Below are positions 52,837-63,600 of a stretch of 63,851 bases of DNA, piece after piece. Within the stretch, counting starts at the first letter, position 1. Every line of letters starts with the position of its first letter. The stretch lies in assembly GCF_022340605.1 (NCBI RefSeq), contig NZ_JAJDNQ010000039.1:1-63851 (forward strand). Direction: 5' to 3'. Origin of the DNA: Thiohalocapsa sp. GTDB taxonomy: Bacteria; Pseudomonadota; Gammaproteobacteria; Chromatiales; Chromatiaceae. The position numbers and the translations under genes are program-made. A model generated the notes under the pieces. It was not told the DNA's origin. It made no database searches and worked only from the letters and a program-made list of their open reading frames with translations.

Positions 52837-54294
52837 TCAGCCCGCCGGTGCCGAGTCGGTCGCCGGCTTGCGCCGCCGCCGCCGGCGCTTCTTCTGCTTG
52901 TCGGGCGCGGCTTGCTCGGTCTGCTGCTCGGGGCGCGCACCCTCCGCGTTGGCGGCCGGCTGATCGTCGGATCGCCGCCCGCCGCCGGCGCCGCGCTTGC
53001 CGCGTCGGGTCTTGTCGTGATGACCGTGGGGCGAGCGGTCGTGGCCGAGCCTGTCGCGGCCGCCGGGACCACGCCCGTCGCGCGGCCGCCGCGGCGCCGG
53101 CACCCGGCTCTTCGGGTCCACGTCGGCGAGCACGTCCGCGGTGACCTCGCCGACTGGAATCTTCATGCCGATGTAGGCCTCGATGTCCGGCAGGCAGAAG
53201 GCATAGGTCTCGCAGACGAAGCTGATGGCATCCCCGGCCTCGCCGGCGCGGGCGGTGCGGCCGATGCGGTGCACGTAGTCCTCGGCGTCGTCCGGCAGAT
53301 CGTAGTTGATGACGTGCGACACGCCCGGGATGTGCAGCCCGCGCGCGGCGACGTCGGTGGCGACCATGACCGGCAGCTCGCCGGACTTGAACTGCGCCAG
53401 CAGTTTCAAGCGCTTGCGCTGGGGCACATCGCCGGAGAGCATGGCCGTCTCGATGCCGTTGCCCTGCAGATAGCCCCAGACGCGCTCGCCCTCGCGCTTG
53501 GTGTTGACGAACACCATGATGCGCCCGCCCTCGATCTCGCGCACCAGGCCCAGCAGCAGCGGGATCTTCTCGTCGTTGGCCACCATGTAGCAGGTCTGCT
53601 GCACGCGCTCGGCGGTGACCTGCTCGGGGGCGATCTCCACCATCTGCGGGTCGTTCATGTGCTCGTAGGCGAGCTCCGTGACCCGGTAGGACAGGGTGGC
53701 GGAGAACAGCATGCCGAGCCGCTCCGCCGGGCTCGGCAGGCGGCGCAGCACGAAGCGGATGTCTTTGATGAAGCCGAGGTCGAACATCCGGTCCGCCTCG
53801 TCCAGCACCATCACCTGCACGGACTTGAAGTCGAACACGCGCTGCTTGTAGTAGTCGATGAGCCGCCCGGGCGTGCCGATGAGGATGTCAACGCCGGCGG
53901 CGAGCGCATCGCGCTGCTGCTGGTAGCCGGTGCCGCCGAAGACCAGCCCCAGCTTGAAGTCCGTGTGCGCGCCGAGCAACTCGGCATCCTTGTGGATCTG
54001 CACCGCCAGCTCCCGGGTGGGCGCCAGGATCACTACCCGCGGTTGTGGCGGGCCGTCTCGCGGCTCGAGGGGATGGGTCAGCAGGTGCTGCATCGCCGCC
54101 ACCAAAAAGGCGGCCGTCTTGCCGGTGCCGGTCTGCGCCTGGCCGGCGACGTCCTGACCCGCCAGCGCGAGCGGCAGCGCCTGGGCCTGGATCGGCGTGC
54201 AATGGGTGAAGCCCGCATCGGCGAGACCTTGGAGGATGCGTCGGTCGAGGTCGAAACTGTCGAAACGGACGTCAGTGAGATGGGTCTGAGCCAT
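52837..54294 (-). CDS. rhlB: RhlB-like DEAD-box RNA helicase
   Basis: 485 residues from ATG 54294 ([16 protein letters not shown]), with AGGA just upstream; the longer frame adds a non-conserved stretch. Helicase motifs are complete: Q motif, I AQTGTGKT, Ia PTRELA, II DEAD, III SAT, IV-VI including [16 protein letters not shown] and [10 protein letters not shown]. The [12 protein letters not shown] context and GMKIPV fit RhlB. The C-terminal tail (about 390-485) is Arg/Gly/Lys-rich and longer than in E. coli. It is divergent from trxA, the classical arrangement. Confidence 0.92.
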   Translation of the reverse strand: MAQTHLTDVRFDSFDLDRRILQGLADAGFTHCTPIQAQALPLALAGQDVAGQAQTGTGKTAAFLVAAMQHLLTHPLEPRDGPPQPRVVILAPTRELAVQIHKDAELLGAHTDFKLGLVFGGTGYQQQRDALAAGVDILIGTPGRLIDYYKQRVFDFKSVQVMVLDEADRMFDLGFIKDIRFVLRRLPSPAERLGMLFSATLSYRVTELAYEHMNDPQMVEIAPEQVTAERVQQTCYMVANDEKIPLLLGLVREIEGGRIMVFVNTKREGERVWGYLQGNGIETAMLSGDVPQRKRLKLLAQFKSGELPVMVATDVAARGLHIPGVSHVINYDLPDDAEDYVHRIGRTARAGEAGDAISFVCETYAFCLPDIEAYIGMKIPVGEVTADVLADVDPKSRVPAPRRPRDGRGPGGRDRLGHDRSPHGHHDKTRRGKRGAGGGRRSDDQPAANAEGARPEQQTEQAAPDKQKKRRRRRRKPATDSAPAG

Positions 54295-54623
54295 GGAATC
54301 CTGCGGCGCTGCGGCCGTTGCCCCGGTTGGTTTGCGCGCGGCGCGGCCGAGTTTGGTCGCTGCGTCGCTGCCGGTCGGCGCCGGCGGGCCGGGAGGGGTT
54401 GCAAATCTTGAGATCTTTGGCTGAGAATGCATATTAACTCTTGGGGCGATAACAACGCCAATCCGCCCGCCCTCCCTCCTTAATGCAGGCAGCGAGTCGG
54501 CCCGGACAACCTGCGCCCGGATAACCTGCGAGTCGCGCGAGTGACCGGCGCGACGTGTTTCGCAGCAACGCAGATCCGCGCCACCTGCCGAAATCCTTAC
54601 ACCCGAGCGGAGACAGACGAGAC
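54295..54623. other. Divergent promoter region of rhlB and trxA
   Basis: About 330 bp. The rhlB-proximal half is open in the helicase frame but Ala/Pro-rich and is treated as untranslated leader. An AT-richer core at 54420-54480 is the likely promoter zone for both directions. Confidence 0.4.
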
Positions 54624-54950
54624 GTGAGCGACCGCATCCTGCACGTGACGGATGACACCTTCGAGGAAGAGGTGCTGAACTCCACAGAACCCGTCCTCGT
54701 GGACTATTGGGCCAACTGGTGTGCCCCCTGCAAGATGATCTCGCCGCTACTCGAAGAGATCGCTGAGGAGTACGCGGGCAAGATCAAGATCGCCAAGCTG
54801 GACATCGACCAGAACCGCGCCGTCACCGAGCGCTTCAAGGTGCGCGGCATTCCGACGCTGATGCTGTTCAAGGGCGGTGAGCCGGAGGCCACGAAGGTCG
54901 GAGCGGTGTCCAAGTCGCAGTTGACGGTGTTCATCGACAGCAACCTCTGA
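54624..54950 (+). CDS. trxA: Thioredoxin TrxA
   Basis: 108 residues from GTG 54624 ([18 protein letters not shown]); the frame upstream is unlike thioredoxin. The active site reads WCAPC ([11 protein letters not shown], residues about 30-35), an Ala variant of the usual WCGPC that is also known in other bacteria. The cis-Pro in [13 protein letters not shown] and the terminal helix match. It reduces cytoplasmic disulfides. It lies upstream of rho as in E. coli. Confidence 0.96.
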   Translation: MSDRILHVTDDTFEEEVLNSTEPVLVDYWANWCAPCKMISPLLEEIAEEYAGKIKIAKLDIDQNRAVTERFKVRGIPTLMLFKGGEPEATKVGAVSKSQLTVFIDSNL

Positions 54951-55019
54951 CACGCGGCGCCGACTGTCGTCCCAGCCAGCGTTCAGACCGTTGCCCACCT
55001 CGCGCGAGCGGGTGCGGCG

Positions 55020-55110
55020 ATCAACAAAACCCCAAAACCCCAAGACCCCAGAACTCCGAAACCCCGGAACATCGCCCGGCCCTGCCCCGCGATTGGCTCC
55101 AGGACCCACA
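55020..55110 (+). promoter_or_regulatory. C-rich, G-poor rut-like tract in the rho leader
   Basis: Within the 319-bp gap between trxA and rho, the RNA-sense strand reads as repeated CCCC clusters separated by A-rich spacers (AACCCCAAAACCCCAAGACC and onward) with few G. This is the composition of a Rho utilisation site. rho is autoregulated by Rho-dependent attenuation in E. coli, so autoregulation is the natural reading. Confidence 0.5.
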
Positions 55111-55269
55111 CCGGGCCGCGCACCGGTCGCCGCGGCAGGAAAGCCAGACAATCCCCCGCCACCGCCGGCCCACCCGCAGCTCCGCGCTTCCATGCCGCGG
55201 CCACACGCAACCGGCGCGCCACCGCGGCGCCCACCAGCCGGCGGCCCCATCGCCATCACACACGACGCA

Positions 55270-56526
<1,257 letters not shown>

Positions 56527-56569
56527 GCACGGCTGCCCGCTTGTCCGCTGCGCCAGGGAGGCCGCTGCC

Positions 56570-57880
56570 ATGCAACCGCGCCTGAACCCCGGCCGCGCCC
56601 GCCTCGCCGCCGCGCTGTCGATCGGCGTGTTGCTGCTCTCCGCTACGCTGCTGGCGGCGCAGGCGATCCTGGACCTGCGCCGCGTCCAGAGCCTGGAGAC
56701 CGACCTCGCCGAGCTGCACGATGTGCGCTACGGGTTGCTGAATGCCGAGGTCTGGGTCGACCGGCTCGCCGGGCTGCTGGCGAAGAAGATCGACACCTTC
56801 GAGCTCACCGACGAGAACCGCCCGGCGCTCAAGCGCAACATCGAGATCGCCCTGGATCGCATTTTGGTGGAGGTCGAGCGCTATCTGCGCCGGCGCAACG
56901 CCTCCGGCGACACCTTCTGGGAGCGCCTGACCGGCGCCTTCCGCCAGGGCGTGCAGGACTTCGTGGTGGACTTCAACGAGCTGCGCGCACGGGAACCGGC
57001 CTACGCCGACGCCATCCTGGAAGAATTCAACCGGCCGGACACCCGCGCCCAGCTCAAGGAACAGCTCTTGGCCGCGTTGCACTCCACCGCCGCGGCCACC
57101 TTCGCCGCCACCGACTTCAGCGCCTACGACGCCGTGCTCGCCCGCCACGGCTGCGCCGACGCCGCCGCCTGCGAGCCCGTGCTGCGTAGCCAGGCCGACG
57201 CGCTGGAGACGCGCGCGCGCAACTTCGCCATCGGCGTGCTGCTGGCGGTGGCCGGCATGTTCTTCGTCGCCTGGCGCGAGCGCCCGAACCTGAAGCCCGA
57301 GGTCATGGCCATGCTCACCGCCGGCACCCTGGTGGTGCTGGCGGGCGGCGTTCTGACGCCCATGATCGACGTCGAGGCGCGCATCGCCGAGCTGCGCTTC
57401 GTCGTCCTCGGCGAGACCATCGTCTTCACCGACCAGGTGCTCTACTTTCAGAGCAAGAGCATCCTCGACGTGGTGCGCGTCCTGGTGGACACCGGCGCCT
57501 GGGACATGGTCTTCGTCGCCGTCCTCATCACCCTGTTCAGCCTGGTCTTTCCCACCCTCAAGGTGCTGTCCGGCTTCCTCTACTATTTCGACTGGCGCGG
57601 CCTGCGGGCCAACACGCTCATATACTTCTTTGCGCTGCGTTCCGGCAAGTGGTCCATGGCCGACGTCCTCGTCGTCGCCATGCTCATGGCCTATGTGGGC
57701 TTCAGCGGACTCGTCGAGAGCCAGGTCGCCGCCATGGCCGGCAGCGGCCGCGGTGTGGACGTCATCACCACCAACGGCACCGAGCTCCGGCTCGGCTTCT
57801 ACCTCTTCCTCGCCTTCGTGCTCGCGAGCCTCGTCCTCTCCGCCCTGCTGGAGGCGCGGACAGGCAAGCGGGTGAGCTGA
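56570..57880 (+). CDS. PqiA-like (paraquat-inducible protein A family) membrane protein
   Basis: 436 residues. One N-terminal transmembrane helix (about 12-34), a long soluble helical domain (about 40-220), then at least five membrane segments. The C-terminal part carries the PqiA-type block FALRSGKWSMADVLVVAM and VGFSGLVESQ. The large N-terminal domain lacks the zinc-ribbon cysteines of E. coli PqiA. PqiA-family proteins partner MCE proteins in lipid transport; no MCE gene is next to it. It is 43 bp after rho, with GGAGG upstream of the ATG. Confidence 0.72.
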   Translation: MQPRLNPGRARLAAALSIGVLLLSATLLAAQAILDLRRVQSLETDLAELHDVRYGLLNAEVWVDRLAGLLAKKIDTFELTDENRPALKRNIEIALDRILVEVERYLRRRNASGDTFWERLTGAFRQGVQDFVVDFNELRAREPAYADAILEEFNRPDTRAQLKEQLLAALHSTAAATFAATDFSAYDAVLARHGCADAAACEPVLRSQADALETRARNFAIGVLLAVAGMFFVAWRERPNLKPEVMAMLTAGTLVVLAGGVLTPMIDVEARIAELRFVVLGETIVFTDQVLYFQSKSILDVVRVLVDTGAWDMVFVAVLITLFSLVFPTLKVLSGFLYYFDWRGLRANTLIYFFALRSGKWSMADVLVVAMLMAYVGFSGLVESQVAAMAGSGRGVDVITTNGTELRLGFYLFLAFVLASLVLSALLEARTGKRVS

Positions 57881-58078
57881 CCGGGAGCTGACCTGGGGGC
57901 GCCGAGTTCCACTCGGCCCGCGCGGCGAAAGCCGCGTTCATCCGGCGCGACCAACACGCCTGCGATCAGGCGTATCGCGATGCAGAGATCAAGTGGGAGA
58001 AAATCGCCAGCATAGAGTCCGAGGCCAGTGCCTGCCGCAGTCTTAGCGCGGCCGCCACGAGCTGCAACAATGCGCGAG
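57881..58078 (+). pseudogene. Coding remnant without a start codon
   Basis: The frame open from 57881 reads as clean protein: AEFHSARAAKAAFIRRDQHA, then CDQAYRDAEIKWEKIASIES, then EASACRSLSAAATSCNN. There is no ATG, GTG or TTG and no ribosome site. The frame ends in repeated GACCCCGTTGGGTTC text and palindromes at 58078. It looks like the 3' part of a small Cys-containing gene cut by repeat insertion. Family unknown. Confidence 0.45.
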
Positions 58079-58210
58079 CTGACCCCGTTGGGTTCGCTGA
58101 CCCCGTTGGGTTCGTCGGGCTTCGCTTGCGCTCAGCCCGACCTACGGGCGCCCCGTAGGTCGGGCCGACGCCAGGAGGCCCGACGGCGCCGCAGCACGTC
58201 GGGCTTCAAT
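58078..58210. repeat. REP-variant cluster, shares 33 identical bp with 27751-27783
   Basis: A doubled GCTGACCCCGTTGGGTTC opens the segment. Then come a palindrome of the TCGGGCTTCGC...CAGCCCGA type (58115-58140) and the 33-bp element 58154-58186, identical to the copy behind hisI. A further TCGGGCTTC...GCTCAGCCCG half-copy follows near 58199-58222. Confidence 0.78.
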
Positions 58211-58364
58211 CGTGCTCAGCCCGCCGAATATTTGCGCAGTCTCCTGTTGGCCGGAGCCCGGCGCAGTTGTCCTAGGGCCTTTGCATCGGCGTCTGGCTGA
58301 AGGACGCGCCGGGCCCTGCTGGAGGTGCCCGCCGCGTTCGGATGCGGGCGAGGCCGCGGGTGCC

Positions 58365-58535
58365 TCAGCCCTTGTTCGGCTTGGAGCTGCCAGCCGCCAC
58401 CGATGCCTCGGCCTCGGCTTTCTTGCGCTGTTCCTCCTCGTAGCGCAGGCGGGCCTGGCGCTGGTTCCACCAGAAGTAGCCCAGGGCGCCGAAGATGGCG
58501 ATGAATTCGAGGGTCTTGAAGGTCTTCATATCCAT
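58365..58535 (-). CDS. Small single-span membrane protein, 56 residues
   Basis: ATG 58535 follows GGAGGA at 8 bases. The product starts MDMKTFKTLEFIAIFGALGY, has one transmembrane helix (about 9-23, ending FWWN), then a highly charged helix (RLRYEEEQRKKAEAEA) and a short polar tail. No family recognised. Good ribosome site and amphipathic design support a true gene although it is short. Confidence 0.65.
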   Translation of the reverse strand: MDMKTFKTLEFIAIFGALGYFWWNQRQARLRYEEEQRKKAEAEASVAAGSSKPNKG

Positions 58536-58726
58536 CCGTTGTTCCTCCGCGGGTTGGTTTCGAATGCTTGTGTCGTGTTGGTGGCGTGCGTGGCCGTTTC
58601 CACCGGTTGAGCGCCGCCAGGATGGCAGTCGCGCGGTGGTCTGGGCCAGGCGGGAGTCTACGCTGCCGGGATGTTGCCGACCAATTTGCGCAGATGGGGG
58701 CAGGTTGGCTGGCTAGCCCCAGTGGT

Positions 58727-59050
58727 TCAGGTCGCTGACCGGTTGCCGTCCAGGTTGCCGTCGAGGCCGCTGGGCGCCGGCGGCGCGGCCACCCGCACCG
58801 AGCCCTTGAGGCATGCGGCCAAGGCGCTGTCCATGGTCGCCGCGTGCAGATCGAACCACTGCGGGAGCTGCTCGACTACATAGGCCCGGGCGATCTGCGT
58901 CCTGCCGCCGGCCAACTGGGCGGCGAAGCGCTCCATATCGCCGAGGCCCCGGGCATGCTCGGAGCGGTGCTCGATGATCGCCGGGAAGCCGCATTGCTCC
59001 ATCAGGCGTTCCTCGGCGGCGATGGTGGCACGCGACTGTACGCTGTCGCC
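58727..59050 (-). pseudogene. Bacteriohemerythrin remnant, N-terminal half missing
   Basis: The open frame retains the second half of a hemerythrin: AAEERLMEQCGFP (iron-ligand Glu), HRSEHARGL (two His ligands) and WFDLHAATMD (His and Asp ligands). The preceding His of the HxxxE motif is replaced (TIAAEE), and the frame is closed by a stop at 59051-59053, so the first His ligand and helix A are absent. The only start is ATG 59002. Intact hemerythrins bind O2 at a di-iron site; this one should not. The junction lies next to short GTCGGCGCC repeats. Confidence 0.7.
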
Positions 59051-59325
59051 TCACGCTCAGTGCGGCTGGCGCCGCGCGGGCCGACTGGAAGTCGGCGCCC
59101 CCAGGAGTCGGCGCCCTGGGAGTTTGCGCCCCGCGGGGGTAGCCGGGAAAGGCGGCGTTTCCAGGCAATCAAACCGTCATTTTGGGGTGGTTCCCGGGTG
59201 TTAGCATCGGCGCCAAGCTGGCGCGGTAGCTGGCGCAGTGGCGCGGCCCCGAAGCGTCTGGGGGGTGCCACTGTGCTGCGCGCCGCGGCGCCCGTCTGGA
59301 CAACACCGCCCGGAGGTGATGCACG
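59051..59325. other. Leader of ppk2 with short GGCGCC-type repeats
   Basis: The segment 59075-59130 has imperfect repeats of AAGTCGGCGCCC and AGTCGGCGCCC, of the same style as the 27-bp arrays near 5.8 kb. The remainder is the ppk2 upstream region with CGGAGGTGATGC just before the ATG. No gene seen. Confidence 0.45.
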
Positions 59326-60246
59326 ATGAGCGATGCTGATGCGAACCCGGACCTCGAGGACTGGCTGGAGGCGGAGCTCGAGGATGCGCTGGACGAGGAC
59401 TACGAGCTGGAGATGTCGGAGCCGGCGCTGTCCATGGAGCTGCGCAAGATCTACAGGCGCAAGCGCCCGTCGGCCATCGGCCGCGCCGAGTATTTCCGCG
59501 GCCTGCTGACGCTGCAGGCGGAGCTGATCAAGCTGCAGGACTGGGTGGAAGCCAACGGCGAGAAGGTCCTGGTGATCTTCGAGGGGCGCGACTCCGCCGG
59601 CAAGGGTGGGGTCATCAAGCGCATTACGCAGCGGCTCAATCCGCGCGTCTGCCGGGTTGTCGCGCTCACCAAGCCGTCCGAGAAAGAGCGCACCCAGTGG
59701 TACTTCCAGCGCTATGTGCCGCACTTGCCCTCCGGCGGGGAGATCGTGCTGTTCGACCGCTCCTGGTACAACCGCTCTGGCGTGGAGCGCGTCATGGGCT
59801 TCGCGACGCCGGAGCAGGTGGAGCAGTTCTTCCAGGACGTGCCGGAGTTCGAGCGCATGCTGGTGCGCTCCGGCATCCGGCTCATCAAGTACTGGTTCTC
59901 CATCACCGACGAGGAGCAGCAGTTGCGCTTCCTGATGCGCATCCATGACCCGCTCAAACAGTGGAAGCTGAGCCCGATGGACCTGCAATCGCGAGTGCGC
60001 TGGGAGGACTATACCAAGGCCAAGGAGGAGACCTTCGCCCGCACCAACATCCCGGAGGCGCCCTGGTTCATCGTCGAGGGCAACGACAAGAAGCGTGCGC
60101 GGCTCAACTGTATCCACCATCTGCTGGACCAGATCCCGTACGAGGACGTTCCGCACGAGCCCATTACCCTGCCGGAGCGGGTGTTCAATCCGGACTATGA
60201 CCGCTCGACCCTGCCGCGGGAGCTGTACGTGCCGAGCCGGTATTAG
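59326..60246 (+). CDS. ppk2: Polyphosphate kinase 2 (PPK2 family)
   Basis: 306 residues with GGAGGTGAT upstream of ATG 59326. After an acidic N-terminus (about 1-35) comes the PPK2 core with Walker A FEGRDSAGKGGVIKR (about 86-100), the lid QWYFQRYVPHLP and Walker B LFDRSWYNRSGVERVMGF. The WFIVEGNDKKRARLNC and IPYEDV blocks are family-specific. It interconverts polyphosphate and nucleoside diphosphates/triphosphates; single-domain class I PPK2s usually phosphorylate NDPs. It probably stands alone. Confidence 0.94.
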   Translation: MSDADANPDLEDWLEAELEDALDEDYELEMSEPALSMELRKIYRRKRPSAIGRAEYFRGLLTLQAELIKLQDWVEANGEKVLVIFEGRDSAGKGGVIKRITQRLNPRVCRVVALTKPSEKERTQWYFQRYVPHLPSGGEIVLFDRSWYNRSGVERVMGFATPEQVEQFFQDVPEFERMLVRSGIRLIKYWFSITDEEQQLRFLMRIHDPLKQWKLSPMDLQSRVRWEDYTKAKEETFARTNIPEAPWFIVEGNDKKRARLNCIHHLLDQIPYEDVPHEPITLPERVFNPDYDRSTLPRELYVPSRY

Positions 60247-60254
60247 TACGCCGT

Positions 60255-60420
60255 TTCAGCCAATTTTGCAGGGCGCCACCCCGGATGGGCCGGAGCCGAG
60301 GAACCTGGTCGAAGTTTCTGGTCGTGGTCGTGGTCGAATACTCGACCACGACCACGAAATCGACCACGACCACGATAACCAAATCGACAACGACAACGAC
60401 AGCAAAGTCAGGAGTGACGC
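60255..60420 (+). repeat. Dispersed intergenic repeat, copy B, behind ppk2
   Basis: It starts within 10 bases of the ppk2 stop with TTTCAGCCAATTTTGCAGGG. It passes GCCGAGGAACCTGGTCGAAG, a hairpin of GGTCGTGGTCGTGGTCGA with CTCGACCACGACCAC, a further CGACCACGACCACG unit and GACAACGACAACGACAGC, and ends near AAAGTCAGG. It has the same order of blocks as copy A behind the DUF1631 gene. Copy B has one more inner repeat unit. Confidence 0.8.
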
Positions 60421-60614
60421 CGCACAGGGAGACGCCGATGCGTCGGCGTTTCCCAAGGGCTGCGAGCGTCTCTCCCCCATGGTGTCGCCGCTCCCGGCGT
60501 GCACGGCCCCGGGGTAACCCGTAATTGCGTGCGGTCTTGAAGGGCCGGCCGCAACGCGCTTGGCTGCGCGCGTGCGGTAAAATTGCCGCATTGCAGCAAA
60601 GCACGAGCCACCTG

Positions 60615-63600
60615 ATGTCCGCCCCCGCCGACCTACCTGGCCACGCCGCCAATCCCGCCGCTACCCTGCGGCAGACTGCCGCGCAATCGCCGCAGGCGGC
60701 CGCCGCCGGCGACGCCGAGGCTGCGCCCACCCACCGCCTGCGCGAGATCCCCTACAACTACACTTCCTTTTCGGATCGGGAGGTCGTCATCCGCTTTCTG
60801 GGCGAGGCCAACTGGCGGCTCATCGAAGCGCTGCGCGGCACCCGCCGCACCGGGCGCTCGGCGCGGATGCTGTTCGAGGTGCTGGGCGACATGTGGGTGG
60901 TGACCCGCAACCCGTATCTTCAGGACGACCTGCTGGCGGACGCCAAGCGGCGCGTCCTGCTCGTCCAAGCGCTGGAGCACCGGCTGGACCAGTTCGAGCA
61001 GCGGCTCAACGACAACCAACAGGCGGCCGAGCTGCTGGCAGCCGCCCGCGCCGCGGTGCAGCGCTTCGCTGCGCAGTTCGAGCAGGACAAGCGGCTGCGC
61101 CGGCTCATCACCAAGCGTCTGGCCGGCATCACCCGCGGAGACAACATCAACTTCGGCGGCCTCGCCCGGGTGGCGCATGCCACCGACGCCACGGACTGGC
61201 GCGTGGAGCTGCCCTTCGTCGTCATCACGCCGGACACCGAAGTAGAGGTCGCCCCCATCGTCGCCGCCTGCATCGACTGCGGGCTGCCCATCATCCCGCG
61301 CGGCGGTGGCACCGGCTACACTGGCTCCGCGGTGCCGCTGGACGCCCGCACCGCGGTCATCAACACCGAAAAGCTGGAGGCGCTGTCCGGCGTCGAGCGC
61401 ATGGACCTGCCCGGCAGCGATGGCCGCGCGGGTCCGCGGAACGTGCCGACGGTGCGCGCCGGCGCCGGCGTGGTCACCCGCCGCGTCTCGGATCTCGCCG
61501 ACGCCAAAGGCCTCGCCTTCGCGGTGGACCCGACCTCCCAGGATGCCTCCTGCATCGGCGGCAACGTGGCCATGAACGCCGGCGGCAAGAAAGCCGTGCT
61601 CTGGGGCACGGCGCTGGACAACCTGGTCTCCTGGCGCATGGTGACGCCGGACGCCGACTGGCTCGAGGTGGAGCGCCTGGACCACAACCTCGGCAAGATC
61701 CACGATGCCGAGACAGTGCGCTTTCGCATCTCACGCTATGCCGGAGACGGTATCACGCCCAAGGGGACACCGCGGCTGCTCACCCTGCCCGGCAGCGCCT
61801 TCCGCAAGCTGGGTCTCGGCAAGGACGTCACGGACAAGTTCCTGTCGGGTCTGCCCGGCGTGCAGAAGGAGGGCTGCGACGGACTGATTACCTCGGCGCG
61901 CTTCGTGCTGCATCGGATGCCGGCGCACGTGCGCACGGTGTGTCTGGAGTTCTTCGGCACCGACCTGGACCGCGCCGTGCCTGCCATCGTCGAGGTCAAG
62001 GGCTACGTGGACGACCACCCGGAGGTCCAGATCGCGGGCCTGGAGCACCTGGACGAGCGCTATGTGCGCGCCGTCAACTACTCCACCAAGGCCAACCGCC
62101 GCGAGCTCCCGAAGATGGTGCTCATCGCCGATCTGGTGTCGGACGACGCCGAGGCGGTGGACTTCGTCGCCGCCGAGGTGATCCGGCTCGCCAATGCCCG
62201 CGACGGCGAAGGCTTCATCGCCGTGAGCCCGGAGGCGCGGAAGCGCTTCTGGCTGGACCGCGCGCGCACCGCGGCCATCTCGCGGCATACCAACGCCTTT
62301 AAGATCAACGAGGACGTCGTCATCCCGCTCGACAAGCTCGCTGCTTACAGCCGCGGCATCGAGCGCATCAACGTCGAGCAGTCCATCCGCAACAAGGACA
62401 CCATCATGGCCGCGGTACTGGATTACCTGGCGGGACCGCTGAACGAGGCCCGGCCCGCGGATACTTATGAATCCTCGGACGAGGCCCGGGCCATTCTCGA
62501 CGCCAAGCGCGTCGCCGCCAGCCAGGTGGTCGATCAGGCCCGCAACCGCTGGCACAGCATCCTGGAGCTGCTGGACGAGCCCGCCATCGAGCACCTTGAC
62601 CTGCTGCGCGAGCCCGAGCGCGCGCTGGTGCACGGCAAGGACACCCTGCTGGACCTGATGCTGCGCCGCGACCTGCGCCAGAGCTACCGCAAGGAGGTCG
62701 CGCGGCGCCTCGACGAGATCTTCGCCGGCCAGGACCTGGCCCCGGTGCGCGCGCGCCTCGCCGAGATCCACAAGCAGGCACGCGACTCGCGCCTGTTCGT
62801 CGCGCTGCACATGCACGCCGGCGACGGCAACGTGCACACCAACATCCCGGTGCATTCGGACAACTACGCGATGCTGAAGGAGGCCGACCGCATCGTGGAC
62901 CAGGTGATGCACCTCGCCACCGGCCTCGGCGGCGTCATCTCCGGCGAGCACGGCATCGGGCTCACCAAGATCGGCTACCTGGAGCCCGAGAAGCTCGATG
63001 CCTTCGCCCGCTACAAGGCGGAGATCGACCCCAAGCAGCGCTTCAACCCCGGCAAGCTCGCCAAGGACTCCGGCCTCGACGGCGCCTACACCCCGTCGCT
63101 GCGCTTGGTGCAGCAGGAGGCCATCATCCTGGAGGAGACCGAGCTCGGCGCGCTGAACGACGACGTCAAGCACTGCCTGCGCTGTGGCAAGTGCAAGCCC
63201 AAGTGCATGACCCATGTACCGCGCGCCAATCTGCTCTACTCACCGCGCAACAAGATCCTGGGCACCGGCCTGATCATCGAGGCCTTCCTGTACGAGGAGC
63301 AGACCCGCCGCGGACTGTCCGCGCGTCACTTCGACGAGATGAACGACGTGGCGGACCACTGCACCATCTGCCACAAGTGCCTGAGCCCTTGCCCGGTGGA
63401 CATCGATTTCGGCGATGTGACCATGCGCCTGCGCCGCATCCTCGTGCAGCGCGGCAAGAAGCGCACCAGCCCGGGTGCGTCAGCGGCACTGGGCTTTCTG
63501 AACACCCAGAACCCGCAGGCGATCCGAGTCCTGCGCAAGGGTCTGGCGGAATGGGGCTTCGCCGGCCTCAATCTCGCCCATGCCGCGGCCGCGCGGCTCA

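Noticed and set aside
54991..55269. N-terminal Pro-rich extension of Rho
   Set aside because: The frame is open but has the composition of a C-rich RNA leader; Rho homologues start at MNLTELK (55270).
59002..60156. 384-residue minus-strand frame opposite ppk2
   Set aside because: Shadow of ppk2; no domain features.
61731..63215. 494-residue minus-strand frame opposite the FAD oxidoreductase
   Set aside because: Antisense shadow; the plus strand has FAD-binding and iron-sulfur motifs.
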